In this document: positions 46,117-55,253 of the stretch, piece by piece
How positions within the stretch are numbered: position 1 is the stretch's first letter
Layout: the number at the start of each line of letters is the position of its first letter
DNA from: Nostoc sp. NIES-3756
GTDB taxonomy: Bacteria > Cyanobacteriota > Cyanobacteriia > Cyanobacteriales > Nostocaceae
Assembly (NCBI RefSeq): GCF_001548375.1
Contig: NZ_AP017295.1
Coordinates: 6,152,001-6,216,000, forward strand
Direction of reading: 5' to 3'
Length of the DNA: 64,000 nt
Program-made: the position numbers and the translations under genes
The notes under the pieces: model-generated
What the model was told of the DNA's origin: nothing
What the model saw: only the letters and a program-made list of their open reading frames with translations
The model's database searches: none

Positions 46117-46893
46117 CTAATCTTCTGGTTCAATTCCCGCAGCGCGGAGTTGTGCGGCTAGTCGTTCAGCGCGTTGTCGTTCTTGTTCGGCACGTTGACT
46201 TTCTTGTTCAGCGCGTTGTCGTTCTTGTTCGACACGTTGGCGTTCTTGTTCGACTAACTCCGAACCCCATAACAGTAGTTGTCCGTTTTCATCCCACCAG
46301 CGCAGCCAATTACCTGTGCGATTTTCTCGCGTACCTTGCCATACGCCGAGGTAAAGATTCATTTCCGCTATCCAGTAATGTTGGTTTTCGTTGCGGGTGT
46401 GCAGGTTATATCTACCTGTATCTTGATTTAAGATATATACTTCTAAGTCCCCACTGACTGGTTCAAAGATGGCGTAATTTGGTACTTTTAATACACTCTC
46501 GTAAAAGAACCATTTACCAGGGGGATAGGTAAATTTGACGGAATATTCACTCCTCTCTGTATCAGACAAAAATTCCATGACAATTACGGGGATGTCTCCT
46601 TCTAGTTGAGGAGTGTAACTGCGGGTGACTTCTTCTCTACTAACCTTGATTTGGGGAATATATGCCCAGTCTGGGGCTTTAACGACGGTTTTACCATTCA
46701 AGGTAGCGCAAATGCCGTAATTTGTGGTTGTTAGGGCGTTGGTTGGGAGTTTTCCCGCCAGTTCTAAGCTTTCTGTTAGTGCGGCGGCGAGAAATGGTTG
46801 GTTGATGTTGTCCACTGGATCATCTGGTAGCTTGTAATCATCGGGAAGTTTTTCCCAGGTGATTTGGTAGTTGGGGGTGATGATGGCTGTCAT
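46117..46893 (-). CDS. Uma2 family protein with heptad-repeat tail
   Basis: A 258-residue protein of the Uma2/DUF820 family: MTAIITPNYQITWEKLPDDY, KAPDWAYIPQIKVSREEV, PVIVMEFLSDTERSEYS and KWFFYESVLKVPNYAIFEP are family blocks. The C-terminal tail repeats VEQERQRAEQESQRAEQERQ, a perfect heptad coiled coil, probably for oligomerisation. Nuclease activity is expected only by family. Upstream is a G-rich array. Confidence 0.85.
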   Translation of the reverse strand: MTAIITPNYQITWEKLPDDYKLPDDPVDNINQPFLAAALTESLELAGKLPTNALTTTNYGICATLNGKTVVKAPDWAYIPQIKVSREEVTRSYTPQLEGDIPVIVMEFLSDTERSEYSVKFTYPPGKWFFYESVLKVPNYAIFEPVSGDLEVYILNQDTGRYNLHTRNENQHYWIAEMNLYLGVWQGTRENRTGNWLRWWDENGQLLLWGSELVEQERQRVEQERQRAEQESQRAEQERQRAERLAAQLRAAGIEPED

Positions 46894-46898
46894 ATCTG

Positions 46899-46975
46899 GA
46901 GGGAAGTGGGGGGAGATGAGGGAGATGAGGGAGTGGGGGAAGAAAGGGAAAAGGGGAAGGGGGAAAGGGAAAAGA
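46899..46975. repeat. G-rich array upstream of a Uma2 gene
   Basis: GGGGAGATGAGGGAGATGA-type copies and GAAAGGGAAAAGGGG low-complexity sequence fill 46899-46975. The same GATGAGG/GGGGGAG words occur at 24110, 59835 and 62710. Confidence 0.7.
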
Positions 46976-47030
46976 AAGAAGCCTTTAACCTCTGTCCACT
47001 AACAACTGTCAATTGTCAATTGACTAGTAC

Positions 47031-48545
47031 CTATTCTTCGTCCATCTCTAAATCGTCGTCTGTCAATTCTTGATGGGGGATGGCGGCGATAATTGCGTCT
47101 ATGACTTTGGCAACTGGTAAAATTTCGATGTCAAAGTCGGGGAATTTTTGACCCTTGGGAACGATCGCACGTTTAAATCCCAGTTTAGCTGCTTCTTTTA
47201 ACCTTAGTTCCATCTGGGAAACTGATCGTACCTGTCCACCTAAGCCGACTTCACCTATCAATACTGTACCTGGATCAACGATGCGATCGCGGAAACTGGC
47301 GACGATGGCAATGGCTATACCTAAATCTACGGCTGGTTCTTCTACATTTAGCCCCCCAGCCGAGGCGACGTAGGAATCTAGTTTTGACATGGGTATGCCT
47401 ACACGCTTTTCTAATACGGCGAGTATCTGCACTAAGCGATTGTAATCTATACCAGTCCCAGCACGTCTTGGTGATGGGTAACTAGTAGGGCTGACTAAGG
47501 CTTGTAACTCGACGACAATCGGGCGTGTACCTTCACATGCAACTACAATTGCTGTACCCGGTGCTGGGTCATCACGGTTGCCTAAAAATAACTCACTGGG
47601 GTTAGGGACTTCACGGAGTCCGTTCTGCACCATTTCAAAGATGCCGATTTCGTGAGTTGCACCGAAGCGGTTTTTCACGGTGCGTAACAAGCGATGGGAG
47701 GCGAAGCGATCGCCTTCAAAATACAGTACCGTATCTACTAGGTGTTCTAATACTTTTGGCCCGGCGATCGCCCCTTCTTTAGTAACGTGTCCGACAATTA
47801 ACATGGTGATGTCTTCATGTTTTGCCACTTTCATCAAGGCGGCTGTACATTCCCTCACCTGGGCGACTGAACCGGGTGCAGAAGTAAGCGCAGGGAAAAA
47901 TACTGTTTGAATACTGTCGATTACTGCCACATTGGGTTTAAGAGAATCGACTTCTCGTAAAATCTCTTCTAAATCTGTCTCTGGCAGGACGTATAAATCT
48001 GCACCTGCACCTTCAGCTATTGATAATTGATCTGTCTGTTCTGACTCCTCACTATCTTCTCCGACAACGCTTAAGGTTTTTGCTACACCCAAGCGAGAAG
48101 CTCTTAATTTGACTTGCTGCCCTGATTCTTCGCCAGTTACATAAAGGATACGATATCTCTGCGCTAGTTGGTTTGAGACTTGTAGTAATAAAGTAGATTT
48201 ACCAATACCAGGATCACCACCAATTAACACCATAGACCCAGGAACTACACCACCACCAAGCACCCGATCCAGTTCTCCATAGCCAGACTCCCAACGTGCA
48301 ATTTGGCGATCGGTGATTTGGTCAAATGTTAATGAAGCTCGTGGTTTTGCTGGCTTGACTGCTTTACCATTGTTTTGTGATGCGTGCCAACCACTGACAC
48401 CCCCTTTCGGTACATCTACTGAGGATTGGATGGTAATCTGTTCTTCTAGAGAGTTGTAAGTACCACAAGCAGGACACTTACCAAACCATTGGGGAGATTC
48501 TGCACCACATTCGTTACAAATGTAAAAGGTTTTCGGCTTTGGCAT
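47031..48545 (-). CDS. radA: DNA repair protein RadA
   Basis: The 504-residue RadA/Sms recombination protein drives branch migration in recombination. An N-terminal C4 zinc finger (CNECGAESPQWFGKCPACG) at residues 9-27 precedes the RecA-like ATPase with Walker A GGDPGIGKST near residue 110. The RadA-specific KNRFGATHEIG follows, and then the Lon-like C-terminal domain (VLIGEVGLGGQVRSV). Tail is acidic. Start at 48545 has the expected MPKPKTFYICNECG. Divergent from rpaB. Confidence 0.95.
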   Translation of the reverse strand: MPKPKTFYICNECGAESPQWFGKCPACGTYNSLEEQITIQSSVDVPKGGVSGWHASQNNGKAVKPAKPRASLTFDQITDRQIARWESGYGELDRVLGGGVVPGSMVLIGGDPGIGKSTLLLQVSNQLAQRYRILYVTGEESGQQVKLRASRLGVAKTLSVVGEDSEESEQTDQLSIAEGAGADLYVLPETDLEEILREVDSLKPNVAVIDSIQTVFFPALTSAPGSVAQVRECTAALMKVAKHEDITMLIVGHVTKEGAIAGPKVLEHLVDTVLYFEGDRFASHRLLRTVKNRFGATHEIGIFEMVQNGLREVPNPSELFLGNRDDPAPGTAIVVACEGTRPIVVELQALVSPTSYPSPRRAGTGIDYNRLVQILAVLEKRVGIPMSKLDSYVASAGGLNVEEPAVDLGIAIAIVASFRDRIVDPGTVLIGEVGLGGQVRSVSQMELRLKEAAKLGFKRAIVPKGQKFPDFDIEILPVAKVIDAIIAAIPHQELTDDDLEMDEE

Positions 48546-48721
48546 TCTTAATTCTTAACTAATATTAAATATCTTAATTTTTGCTTAATTATTGCTCAGA
48601 TTGAAAATCCAATAAATAGTAGGAGTTAGAGCATTTTCCAGATCATTTGAGGGAATGATATCTTAATATTATGGTATTAAAAATTAATCATGAAAATTTT
48701 AGTTAAGGAGCGTTGAGAAAC

Positions 48722-49450
48722 TTGGAAACTCATAAAGAAAAAATCCTGGTAGTAGACGACGAAGCCAGCATCCGCCGGATTTTAGAAACGCGCCTTTCCA
48801 TGATTGGCTACGATGTAGTCACAGCTGGCGACGGCGAAGAAGCTTTAGATACTTTTCGCAAATCTGATCCCGACTTAGTAGTTCTGGATGTGATGATGCC
48901 AAAGCTCGATGGCTACGGTGTTTGTCAAGAATTACGTAAAGAATCAGATGTCCCTATCATTATGCTAACAGCCTTGGGGGATGTTGCCGATCGCATCACC
49001 GGGTTAGAATTGGGTGCGGATGATTACGTAGTTAAACCATTCTCCCCCAAAGAGCTAGAAGCGCGGATTCGCTCTGTATTACGTCGGGTAGATAAAACAG
49101 GTGCTTCTGGTATCCCCAGTTCGGGAGTGATTCATGTTGGTAATATCAAAATCGATACCAACAAGCGCCAAGTATACAAAGGTGATGAGCGTATCCGCTT
49201 AACAGGCATGGAATTTAGTTTACTAGAGTTGCTAGTCAGCCGCTCTGGCGAAGCCTTTTCCCGGTCAGAAATTTTACAGGAAGTTTGGGGTTACACTCCA
49301 GAACGCCATGTAGATACCCGCGTGGTAGATGTGCATATCTCTCGCCTCCGGGCAAAGTTAGAAGATGATCCCAGTAACCCTGAATTGATTCTCACCGCAC
49401 GCGGTACTGGCTACTTGTTTCAACGCATAATTGAACCAGGAGAAGAGTAA
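48722..49450 (+). CDS. rpaB: OmpR-type response regulator RpaB
   Basis: A 242-residue response regulator from TTG at 48722 (product METHKEKILVVDDEA), 11 bases after AAGGAG; the earlier TTG at 48713 is too close to it. Receiver domain: acidic pair in VVDDE and phospho-acceptor Asp in VVLDVMMPKLDG. C-terminal winged helix with RHVDTRVVDVHISRLR. RpaB is the essential high-light and redox regulator of cyanobacteria, which controls photosystem genes such as psa genes in known strains. It may therefore regulate psaL/J/F here. Confidence 0.9.
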   Translation: METHKEKILVVDDEASIRRILETRLSMIGYDVVTAGDGEEALDTFRKSDPDLVVLDVMMPKLDGYGVCQELRKESDVPIIMLTALGDVADRITGLELGADDYVVKPFSPKELEARIRSVLRRVDKTGASGIPSSGVIHVGNIKIDTNKRQVYKGDERIRLTGMEFSLLELLVSRSGEAFSRSEILQEVWGYTPERHVDTRVVDVHISRLRAKLEDDPSNPELILTARGTGYLFQRIIEPGEE

Positions 49451-49454
49451 AAAT

Positions 49455-49582
49455 TGTTAACGGTTGACTGTTAACTGTTGACCCTTATGGGTGAATCCTT
49501 CGGATACGCTACGCGAGCGATAGTTGCTTTCCGACGCAAGGCGACAGGAACGCACTATCTCACTATGGACTAATGACTAATG
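49455..49582. repeat. Repeat-filled spacer upstream of a cofactor-assembly gene
   Basis: TTGACTG/TTAACTG copies (49457-49482) are followed by GGATACGCTACGCGAGCGAT interspersed repeat sequence and end with ACTAATGACTAATGAC at 49567-49582, which contains the ATG of the next gene. Confidence 0.75.
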
Positions 49583-50233
49583 ACAAAATCTGATCCCAAT
49601 CGAGTTTTACGGCGCTTACCTCTAGTGGTTGGAGGACTAGGCGCTACACTTTTGCTGATTAACCGTTTGTTGACACCGGAACTCACCAATTCCCAAGCGA
49701 GGGGTGATGTCTTAGGGGTGATTTTGAGTGCCGTACTGATTTTAACGGGTTTAATTTGGCAACAGGTGCAACCGCGATCGCCGGATGCTGTAGAACTAAT
49801 TGGTGAAGAAGGTTTTGAGTTAGCAGCAGATTTACCAGAAGCCGTGAAAACAGAACTAGCTTGGGCATCCCATTTGTTATTGACTAATACGGTAACGCGA
49901 TCGCTTGTGGTTTACTATCAAGGCAAAGTTTTGTTACGTCGCGGTATTCTGGCTCCCAAAGGCGAGGTGACACCAGGGCCAATTGTAAAAAGAGTTTTGG
50001 AAAAACAAAAACCTATTTATTTAGTAGCTTTAAATGTTTACCCAGGACGCATTGAATTTGATTATTTACCTGAAAATACTCAAGGGGTAATTTGTCAACC
50101 CCTTGGGAATGAAGGAGTATTAATATTAGGAGCAAATGCCCCTAGAAGTTACACCAAACAAGACGAAAATTGGGTATCAGGTATTGCCGATAAATTAGCA
50201 GTTACACTCCAATCTATAAATAGTAAACTCTAA
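49580..50233 (+). CDS. Cofactor assembly of complex C subunit B-like (CCB2/CCB4 type)
   Basis: A 217-residue membrane protein. Two hydrophobic segments, about 12-30 (LPLVVGGLGATLLLINRLL) and 44-60 (VLGVILSAVLILTGLIW), precede a soluble domain (EELGFELAADL...IADKLAVTLQS). It resembles the CCB2/CCB4 proteins that attach heme c_i to cytochrome b6 of the b6f complex. The start codon is inside a heptamer array. It follows rpaB on the same strand, but the repeat spacer separates them. Confidence 0.75.
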   Translation: MTKSDPNRVLRRLPLVVGGLGATLLLINRLLTPELTNSQARGDVLGVILSAVLILTGLIWQQVQPRSPDAVELIGEEGFELAADLPEAVKTELAWASHLLLTNTVTRSLVVYYQGKVLLRRGILAPKGEVTPGPIVKRVLEKQKPIYLVALNVYPGRIEFDYLPENTQGVICQPLGNEGVLILGANAPRSYTKQDENWVSGIADKLAVTLQSINSKL

Positions 50234-50292
50234 AAACTCTCAGATACTGTGCGTCTGTGCGTGAGATAATTTCTTCCCAAGCCTAAATTACT

Positions 50293-50943
50293 ATGATAAC
50301 AACGCCACAACTTGTAGAAACAAGAACCTTATTACAAAACATTAGTTGGCAAACATTCAAAGCAATATTGGCAGATATGGGAAATGAAAGAAACTCCCGA
50401 CTTACTTATGACAACGCAATAGTAGAAATCATGACTCCACTAATGCCGCATGAGAACTCTAATCGAGTAATTGAAGGTTTTATTCTCGTGCTATGTGAAG
50501 AACTAGGCTTAGAGGTTAAAAGTACAGGTTCACTTACCCTGATACGAAATGATTTAGAAAAAGGTGCAGAGCCAGATAGTAGCTATTATATTCAGAATGA
50601 ATTTTTAGTTAGAGATAAAGAAAATATTGATTTAGATAAAGACCCCCCACCAGATTTAGTATTAGAAATAGATTTTTCTAGACCTAAAATTGATAAATTA
50701 TCTCTTTATGCGGCGATGGGTATTCCTGAGTTTTGGCAATATAACGGTACTGTATTGCGCATCTATACTCTGTCAGCTAGTAAATATTCAGAAGTTGAAT
50801 TTAGTCCTACTTTTGTTCCAGTCAAGGTAAGAGAAATTCCTCAATTTATACAAGAAAGCAAAAAAATAGGACAACTAGCAACAAAAAATGCCTTTCGTAC
50901 TTGGGTAAGACAGCAAATCTCTAATGCACAAGCACATAATTAA
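50293..50943 (+). CDS. Uma2 family protein
   Basis: A 216-residue protein of the Uma2/DUF820 family. Family blocks: NERNSRLTYDNAIVEIMTPL, KGAEPDSSYYIQNE, PPDLVLEIDFSRPKIDKL, YAAMGIPEFWQYNG. The PD-(D/E)XK-like residues are in EPDSSYYI and DLVLEIDF. There is no coiled-coil tail, unlike the other two Uma2 genes. DUF456 follows 25 bp downstream. Confidence 0.85.
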   Translation: MITTPQLVETRTLLQNISWQTFKAILADMGNERNSRLTYDNAIVEIMTPLMPHENSNRVIEGFILVLCEELGLEVKSTGSLTLIRNDLEKGAEPDSSYYIQNEFLVRDKENIDLDKDPPPDLVLEIDFSRPKIDKLSLYAAMGIPEFWQYNGTVLRIYTLSASKYSEVEFSPTFVPVKVREIPQFIQESKKIGQLATKNAFRTWVRQQISNAQAHN

Positions 50944-50967
50944 ATTGAAATAAAAAATAAACGAATT

Positions 50968-51486
50968 ATGCAAATTATCTATTGGTTACTAGTTGCTGTC
51001 ATGCTTGTGGGTATTGTTGGTGCGGTAGTTCCTGCAATTCCTGGAACAAGTTTAATTTTAATTGCCATTATCATTTGGGGAATTGTCAGTAGTTCTTTTG
51101 CAGCAATTAAAATTCCCTTAATTGTTACGGTGATTGTTTTAATTTTAAGTATTGGAGTTGATTTCTTAGCAGGGTACTTAGGCGCAAAACAAGCAGGTGC
51201 TAGTAAGTGGGGTCAAATTGGCGCATTTGTTGGTTTGCTGCTGGGATTTTTCGGATTATTACCAGCTTTACCCTTTGGCGGCCCGTTATTGGGGATTTTA
51301 TTTGGCCCTTTGTTGGGTGCAATTGTTGGCGAGTATATTTACCGAAAGGAATTTTGGCTTGCAGTCAAGGCTGGTATAGGTATTGTTGTCGGTACTTTGA
51401 TAGGCAATTTAATTCAAGGAGTATTGGCGATCGCGGCTGTTGCAGTATTCTTGTTTACAACCTGGTCACAAGTATTTGGTGGTTAA
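50968..51486 (+). CDS. DUF456 family membrane protein
   Basis: A 172-residue membrane protein of the DUF456 family. Hydrophobic helices: about 4-22, 25-45, 48-72, 85-105, 110-130 and 145-165. The Gly-rich signatures VVPAIPGTSLILIAI and LPALPFGGPLLGILFGPLLG are characteristic. Function is unknown. Its stop codon region overlaps upstream frames of the next gene. Confidence 0.85.
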   Translation: MQIIYWLLVAVMLVGIVGAVVPAIPGTSLILIAIIIWGIVSSSFAAIKIPLIVTVIVLILSIGVDFLAGYLGAKQAGASKWGQIGAFVGLLLGFFGLLPALPFGGPLLGILFGPLLGAIVGEYIYRKEFWLAVKAGIGIVVGTLIGNLIQGVLAIAAVAVFLFTTWSQVFGG

Positions 51487-51487
51487 A

Positions 51488-52369
51488 TTGTCATTTGATA
51501 ATCTCTGCAAGCTGTTATCAGAAAAGTATCCCCTTAGCTTTGCTAGTTGGGTTTTAGGAACACCGCAAACAAGTGCGAAAGTTCTCAAAACCGAATTAAG
51601 CATTGAACCAATACGCGCTGATTATGTCACCTTCTTACAATTAGATGGACGTATTCTCCATTTAGAATTTCAAACCAAACTCGAATCTAACCCACCACTA
51701 CCTCTACGTATGTTGGATTATTGGGTGAGGTTGTATCGTTTGTATCGTCTACCAATTACTCAAGTTGTGGTTTTATTACTTCCTCCCGCACCAGGAACAG
51801 TGATTGAAACTATTTTTTCCGTAGAAAATACACGTCATGAATACAGAGTAATTCGGATGTGGGAGGAAAATCCCGAACAATTTCTCAATGATTCAGCTTT
51901 GCTACCATTAGCACCACTCACAGCAACAACTCAGCCACAAGTTTTACTAGAACAAGTTGTCCAACAAGTTAATCAACTCGAACCAACACAACGCTCAGAA
52001 ATATCTGCTTATACTCAAATACTAGCAGGGTTAAAATATAGAAAAGACTTGATTAAACAACTATTCCGGGAGGGAATGATGCGCGAGTCAGTCATTTATC
52101 AGGAAATTCTGGCTGAGGGTGAACAGATAGGTGAACAACGAGGCGAACAGCGAGGTTTACAAATAGGCGAACAAAGGGGTTTACAAAGAGAGCGATCGCT
52201 TATTCTTCGCCAACTACAAAAACGGGTGGGAGAATTACCTCAAGATGTGAGCGATCGCCTCGAAACTTTATCCTTAGAACAATTAGAAAATCTGGGCGAA
52301 GCACTGTTAGATTTTACAAGTTTAGCTGATTTACTTCTTTGGTTAAATGCCAACTCAGGAAATGTATAA
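51488..52369 (+). CDS. Rpn/DUF4351-type nuclease-like protein
   Basis: A product of 293 residues from TTG 51488 (MSFDNLCKLLSEKYPLSF); GTG at 51479, which would overlap the DUF456 stop, is also possible. It is of the Rpn/PD-(D/E)XK recombination-promoting-nuclease group seen in cyanobacteria: ADYVTFLQLDGRILHLEFQT and MLDYWVRLYRLYRLPITQVV are typical. A Glu/Gln/Arg coiled-coil stretch follows (EQIGEQRGEQRGLQIG), then a DUF4351 tail (RQLQKRVGELPQDVSDRLET). Its stop overlaps a decayed copy of its own tail. Confidence 0.8.
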   Translation: MSFDNLCKLLSEKYPLSFASWVLGTPQTSAKVLKTELSIEPIRADYVTFLQLDGRILHLEFQTKLESNPPLPLRMLDYWVRLYRLYRLPITQVVVLLLPPAPGTVIETIFSVENTRHEYRVIRMWEENPEQFLNDSALLPLAPLTATTQPQVLLEQVVQQVNQLEPTQRSEISAYTQILAGLKYRKDLIKQLFREGMMRESVIYQEILAEGEQIGEQRGEQRGLQIGEQRGLQRERSLILRQLQKRVGELPQDVSDRLETLSLEQLENLGEALLDFTSLADLLLWLNANSGNV

Positions 52370-52674
52370 TGCGCGAATCAGTCATATATCAAGATATTCT
52401 CGCCGAGGGTAAACAACGAGGTGTACAAAGAGAGCGATACCTTCTCTGCGAGACGCTACGCGAACGGTAAGCTTTCCTACAAAACGCTACGCGAACGCTA
52501 ACGCTCATTCTGTGACTAATAACACTATGGGTGGGAGAATTACCTAAAGATGTGAGCGATCGAATTACCAATCTATCTCCTAAACAAGTATAAAAGCTCG
52601 GCAAAGCACTGATAAATCTTACTAGTTTAACCAATTTACTATTGTGGATGGATGCACATTGCAAGAAGGGATAA
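52369..52674 (+). pseudogene. Decayed duplicate of the Rpn/DUF4351 tail
   Basis: The frame starting at ATG 52369 (overlapping the preceding TAA) reads MRESVIYQDILAEGKQRG, closely matching MRESVIYQEILAEG in the intact gene. It is broken by interspersed repeat sequence (CTACGCGAACG-type, about 52440-52510). The remaining tail, VGELPKDVSDRITNLSPKQ, then stop, then LGKALINLTSLTNLLLWMD, matches the end of the intact gene. So it is a tandem partial duplication that has been inactivated. Confidence 0.75.
52437..52505. repeat. Nostoc interspersed repeat in the pseudogene
   Basis: CTGCGAGACGCTACGCGAAC and AACGCTACGCGAACGCTAACG, imperfect copies of a GCTACGCGAACGC word also seen at 49500 and near 9980, interrupt the duplicated tail. 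Confidence 0.65.
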
Positions 52675-53126
52675 TGTGCAATTCAGCTTGTGTAAGTATT
52701 CTTGTTCCTACTTGATTCAAGGGGCATAGGCGATCGCTGTTGTTACAATTTTCCAATTGGAAAACTTGGAATCAATTATTCCACTAGTTGGATTTTTCTA
52801 ATAGCATCTTCCGAAAGGTAGATTTTAGGATAATCTATCGATATATTTTTTAACTTTTAATTAGCAAAGAGAAGTAATTTATAAGTAATCCTAACGGCAT
52901 ATTTGGTAGATTCACACATTCATGAAAGATACCCATGATAGTATGAGAATTTATACAACACATTAGATACCTTCTTCATGTAAAAAACACACAAAATCCT
53001 GACTAATTTATACAAATTTCAATAAATACATCTTACTTCAGTAATTTTTAGGTGATAGACTTTGTAGTGTAAGTACAAGCCGCACTGGTAATATTACCAA
53101 CACTTAAAATAACTACAGGAATCCAA
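52675..53126. other. Spacer with perfect 16-bp palindrome
   Basis: The 450-bp AT-rich region has TTTTCCAATTGGAAAA at 52750-52765, a perfect palindrome that could bind a dimeric regulator. No other structure or gene seen. A CAGGAATCC ribosome site precedes the next gene. Confidence 0.5.
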
Positions 53127-53975
53127 ATGAAAGCTAAAAAATTCCTCTTCTCCACTGGACTAGCTTTGAGTGCAGTTGTAGGCGTATCTAGCGCTGCTCA
53201 AGCTGCCACCTTCACAACTGACTTTAACCCAGACTCTCCTAATCCTAAGCAGAACATTTTCTTAAATTCTATTACGCTTGATACTGTACCCCCTGGTATC
53301 AATCCTGTAGCCACTTTCGGGACTAACCTTTTCACCGTAAGCCAGGTCGATATTAAAGCTAACAAAGGTGCTGGTCTTGGTGGTGGTGGTGCAGACAACG
53401 GTGATGAAGCTAGCGCGCCTGCAGGCGGCCCAAAAGATAACTTAGCGCTTACAGATGGCTCACTGGCTGCTGCCTACTTAGGTAACAACAACTTAAATAA
53501 CATCATTGATACTGAAGATGATGGTTTCTTTACATTCGAGGTAACATTTGACGATGCAGTTGCAAGTCTTCCAAATCAGTTAGGTGGGTTCGCTTTCTTT
53601 GAACGCGGTGGCAACAGCGATATCAAAATTGAAGCATTTGATGCTGATGGAACCACTGTTATAGGTAGCTTTTTCCTCACCAGGAATCTGTGGAAAGATG
53701 CTGGCTACAGCATTGACACAACAGAAGTTGGTGGCGCTCAAAGTGTAGGCTCTTATCTAGTAACTCTTGAAGATTTGGGATTGGGAGTTGGCTCATCAGT
53801 TAGCAAAATTAGATTGATAGCTGAAAACGGCTATAATGGCCCTGATTTTAAAGTATTTGGTGCTAATTTTACTGCAGTACCCACCACTCCTGAACCTACT
53901 ACGATTCTTGGCTTAGGTTCAATAGCTGCACTTGCTTTAGTTGGTCGTCGTCGGGCAAAAAAAGCTTCTTTATAA
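53127..53975 (+). CDS. Secreted PEP-CTERM sorting protein
   Basis: A 282-residue protein. Signal peptide about 1-26 (MKAKKFLFSTGLALSAVVGV...AAQA). The body is Asp/Gly/Asn-rich, with a low-charge beta-rich pattern. The C-terminus carries TPEPTTILGLGSIAALALVG followed by RRRAKKASL: PEP motif, hydrophobic stretch and Arg-rich tail, a PEP-CTERM/exosortase sorting signal. No catalytic domain is seen. Function is unknown; such proteins are exported or surface-associated. Confidence 0.85.
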   Translation: MKAKKFLFSTGLALSAVVGVSSAAQAATFTTDFNPDSPNPKQNIFLNSITLDTVPPGINPVATFGTNLFTVSQVDIKANKGAGLGGGGADNGDEASAPAGGPKDNLALTDGSLAAAYLGNNNLNNIIDTEDDGFFTFEVTFDDAVASLPNQLGGFAFFERGGNSDIKIEAFDADGTTVIGSFFLTRNLWKDAGYSIDTTEVGGAQSVGSYLVTLEDLGLGVGSSVSKIRLIAENGYNGPDFKVFGANFTAVPTTPEPTTILGLGSIAALALVGRRRAKKASL

Positions 53976-54105
53976 TCTTCTTATTAACAGTCAATAGCGG
54001 AATTGCACTCTACTAGTCCAATTCATTGTGGCTAATAATGAGAGTGGTTATTATTAACCGCAGAGATCACCTCTGTTTCTAAGAAGAAATATTTAGTAAT
54101 TTTTG

Positions 54106-54128
54106 AACCCGCTTCGGCGGGTTTTATA
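54106..54128 (+). terminator. Terminator downstream of the PEP-CTERM gene
   Basis: AACCCGC (54106-54112), loop TTCG, GCGGGTT (54117-54123) and then TTTATATTTAT. Stable UUCG tetraloop. It lies 130 bp after the stop codon. Confidence 0.8.
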
Positions 54129-54268
54129 TTTATAAGGAGATGTTTTAAATTTATTAATAGTAAGCTGTCATTTTTTCATCAAATGACCAATATATTTTTT
54201 TTGTAAGCCAGCCAGCATTTCGCAGCAACTTTGATGTAGATCAGGCGATCGCTAATGTATAGATAGTT

Positions 54269-54907
54269 CTATTTTTTTCTTATCCTAATTATTTTTTGTG
54301 AAAAAGCTAAACTTGCTAAACCAAAAACCGTAAAAGCACTTGTGGATGTAGATTCAGGTGTTGGAGTCGGGCTACAACAAATATTAGTCAGAGTTAAAGA
54401 AAAATTACCTTCACCACTAGTATTGTTGATTTCGTTAATTGTAAACAATCCTACTTTATATAATTCTTCACTATCATTGATATATTTACCCTCAAAAAAT
54501 GAGGATATTTCAAAGCTATTCCCGTTTCTATATTTAGTTATCTCGAAAGGATTAGTAATCTCAAACCTTGAACCATCAGTAAAACTAATAAATGGTACAT
54601 TAGGAGCGTTAGCTATATAAGATGACAATGATAAATCTAGAGGTATTAAACTTATGCTAGCTACGGAGTTAGCTACCAAGTTTTTAAACAGACCACTTGA
54701 TGACTGAGTTTCAAAGGGCCCAGTAAATGAAATTAATTCATTTGTGGATGCTGTTCCTGCAAATTTACTTATATTAGCCTTACCAGTGAAAGTAATTGCT
54801 GCTGCCTGAGTAGATGATATGTTTGATGAGACAGCTAAAGCAGAGCCTAAAACTAAAGTACTTCCAGCTAACACTAATCCGCGACTTAAGCTCATAAAAT
54901 CTTTCAT
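54269..54907 (-). CDS. Secreted protein with variant PEP-CTERM-like end
   Basis: A 212-residue product. Signal peptide of about 36 residues (RGLVLAGSTLVLGSALAV) precedes a Ser/Thr/Asn-rich beta domain. The C-terminus has PTPTPESTSTSAFTVFGLAS then LAFSQKIIRIRKK. The PEP motif is changed to PES, while the hydrophobic stretch and basic end stay. So this is a variant or weak sorting signal. It faces the PEP-CTERM gene convergently. Function unknown. Confidence 0.75.
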   Translation of the reverse strand: MKDFMSLSRGLVLAGSTLVLGSALAVSSNISSTQAAAITFTGKANISKFAGTASTNELISFTGPFETQSSSGLFKNLVANSVASISLIPLDLSLSSYIANAPNVPFISFTDGSRFEITNPFEITKYRNGNSFEISSFFEGKYINDSEELYKVGLFTINEINNTSGEGNFSLTLTNICCSPTPTPESTSTSAFTVFGLASLAFSQKIIRIRKK

Positions 54908-55253
54908 CTAGTCCAAAACTTAAACTTTATGAAGATTATGATACACCGTAACCTAGTAAATACCTGGAATATTAAATTTAGTATCAATAAAGAACAAATC
55001 AGCCACCCCCAAAAGAGCAAGATATTAGAGCGTGTTTGAAAAGTCTCTAATGATGTATTAAATATTTTTAGATCCCCCTAAATCCCCCTTAAAAAGAGGG
55101 ACTTTAAGAAAAATTCCCCCCTTTTCAAGGGGGGTTAGGGGGGATCGAAGCGCTGTTAGGCGACTTGATCAGACTTGTGTGTACATATTAGATTGAACAA
55201 AGAAGAGGGGAATATGCTAGAGATTAAAGTTACTATTTGTTCACTAAGCCTTC
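54908..55253. other. Spacer containing a MITE-like inverted repeat
   Basis: 346 bp without a gene; the inverted repeat at 55071-55146 (separate entry) is the only structure seen. The left part is AT-rich and may hold the promoter of the minus-strand secreted protein. Confidence 0.55.
55071..55146. repeat. MITE-like inverted repeat (GATCCCCC type)
   Basis: Left arm GATCCCCCTAAATCCCCCTT (55071-55090) and right arm AAGGGGGGTTAGGGGGGATC (55127-55146) are inverted copies separated by about 36 bp. The terminal GATC and C-runs match a widespread non-autonomous repeat of cyanobacteria. No transposase is nearby. Confidence 0.75.

Noticed and set aside
55071..55146. Terminator for the calpain-like gene
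   Set aside because: It has long imperfect arms with GATC ends, a 36-bp centre and no T-run, which fits a MITE-like repeat better.
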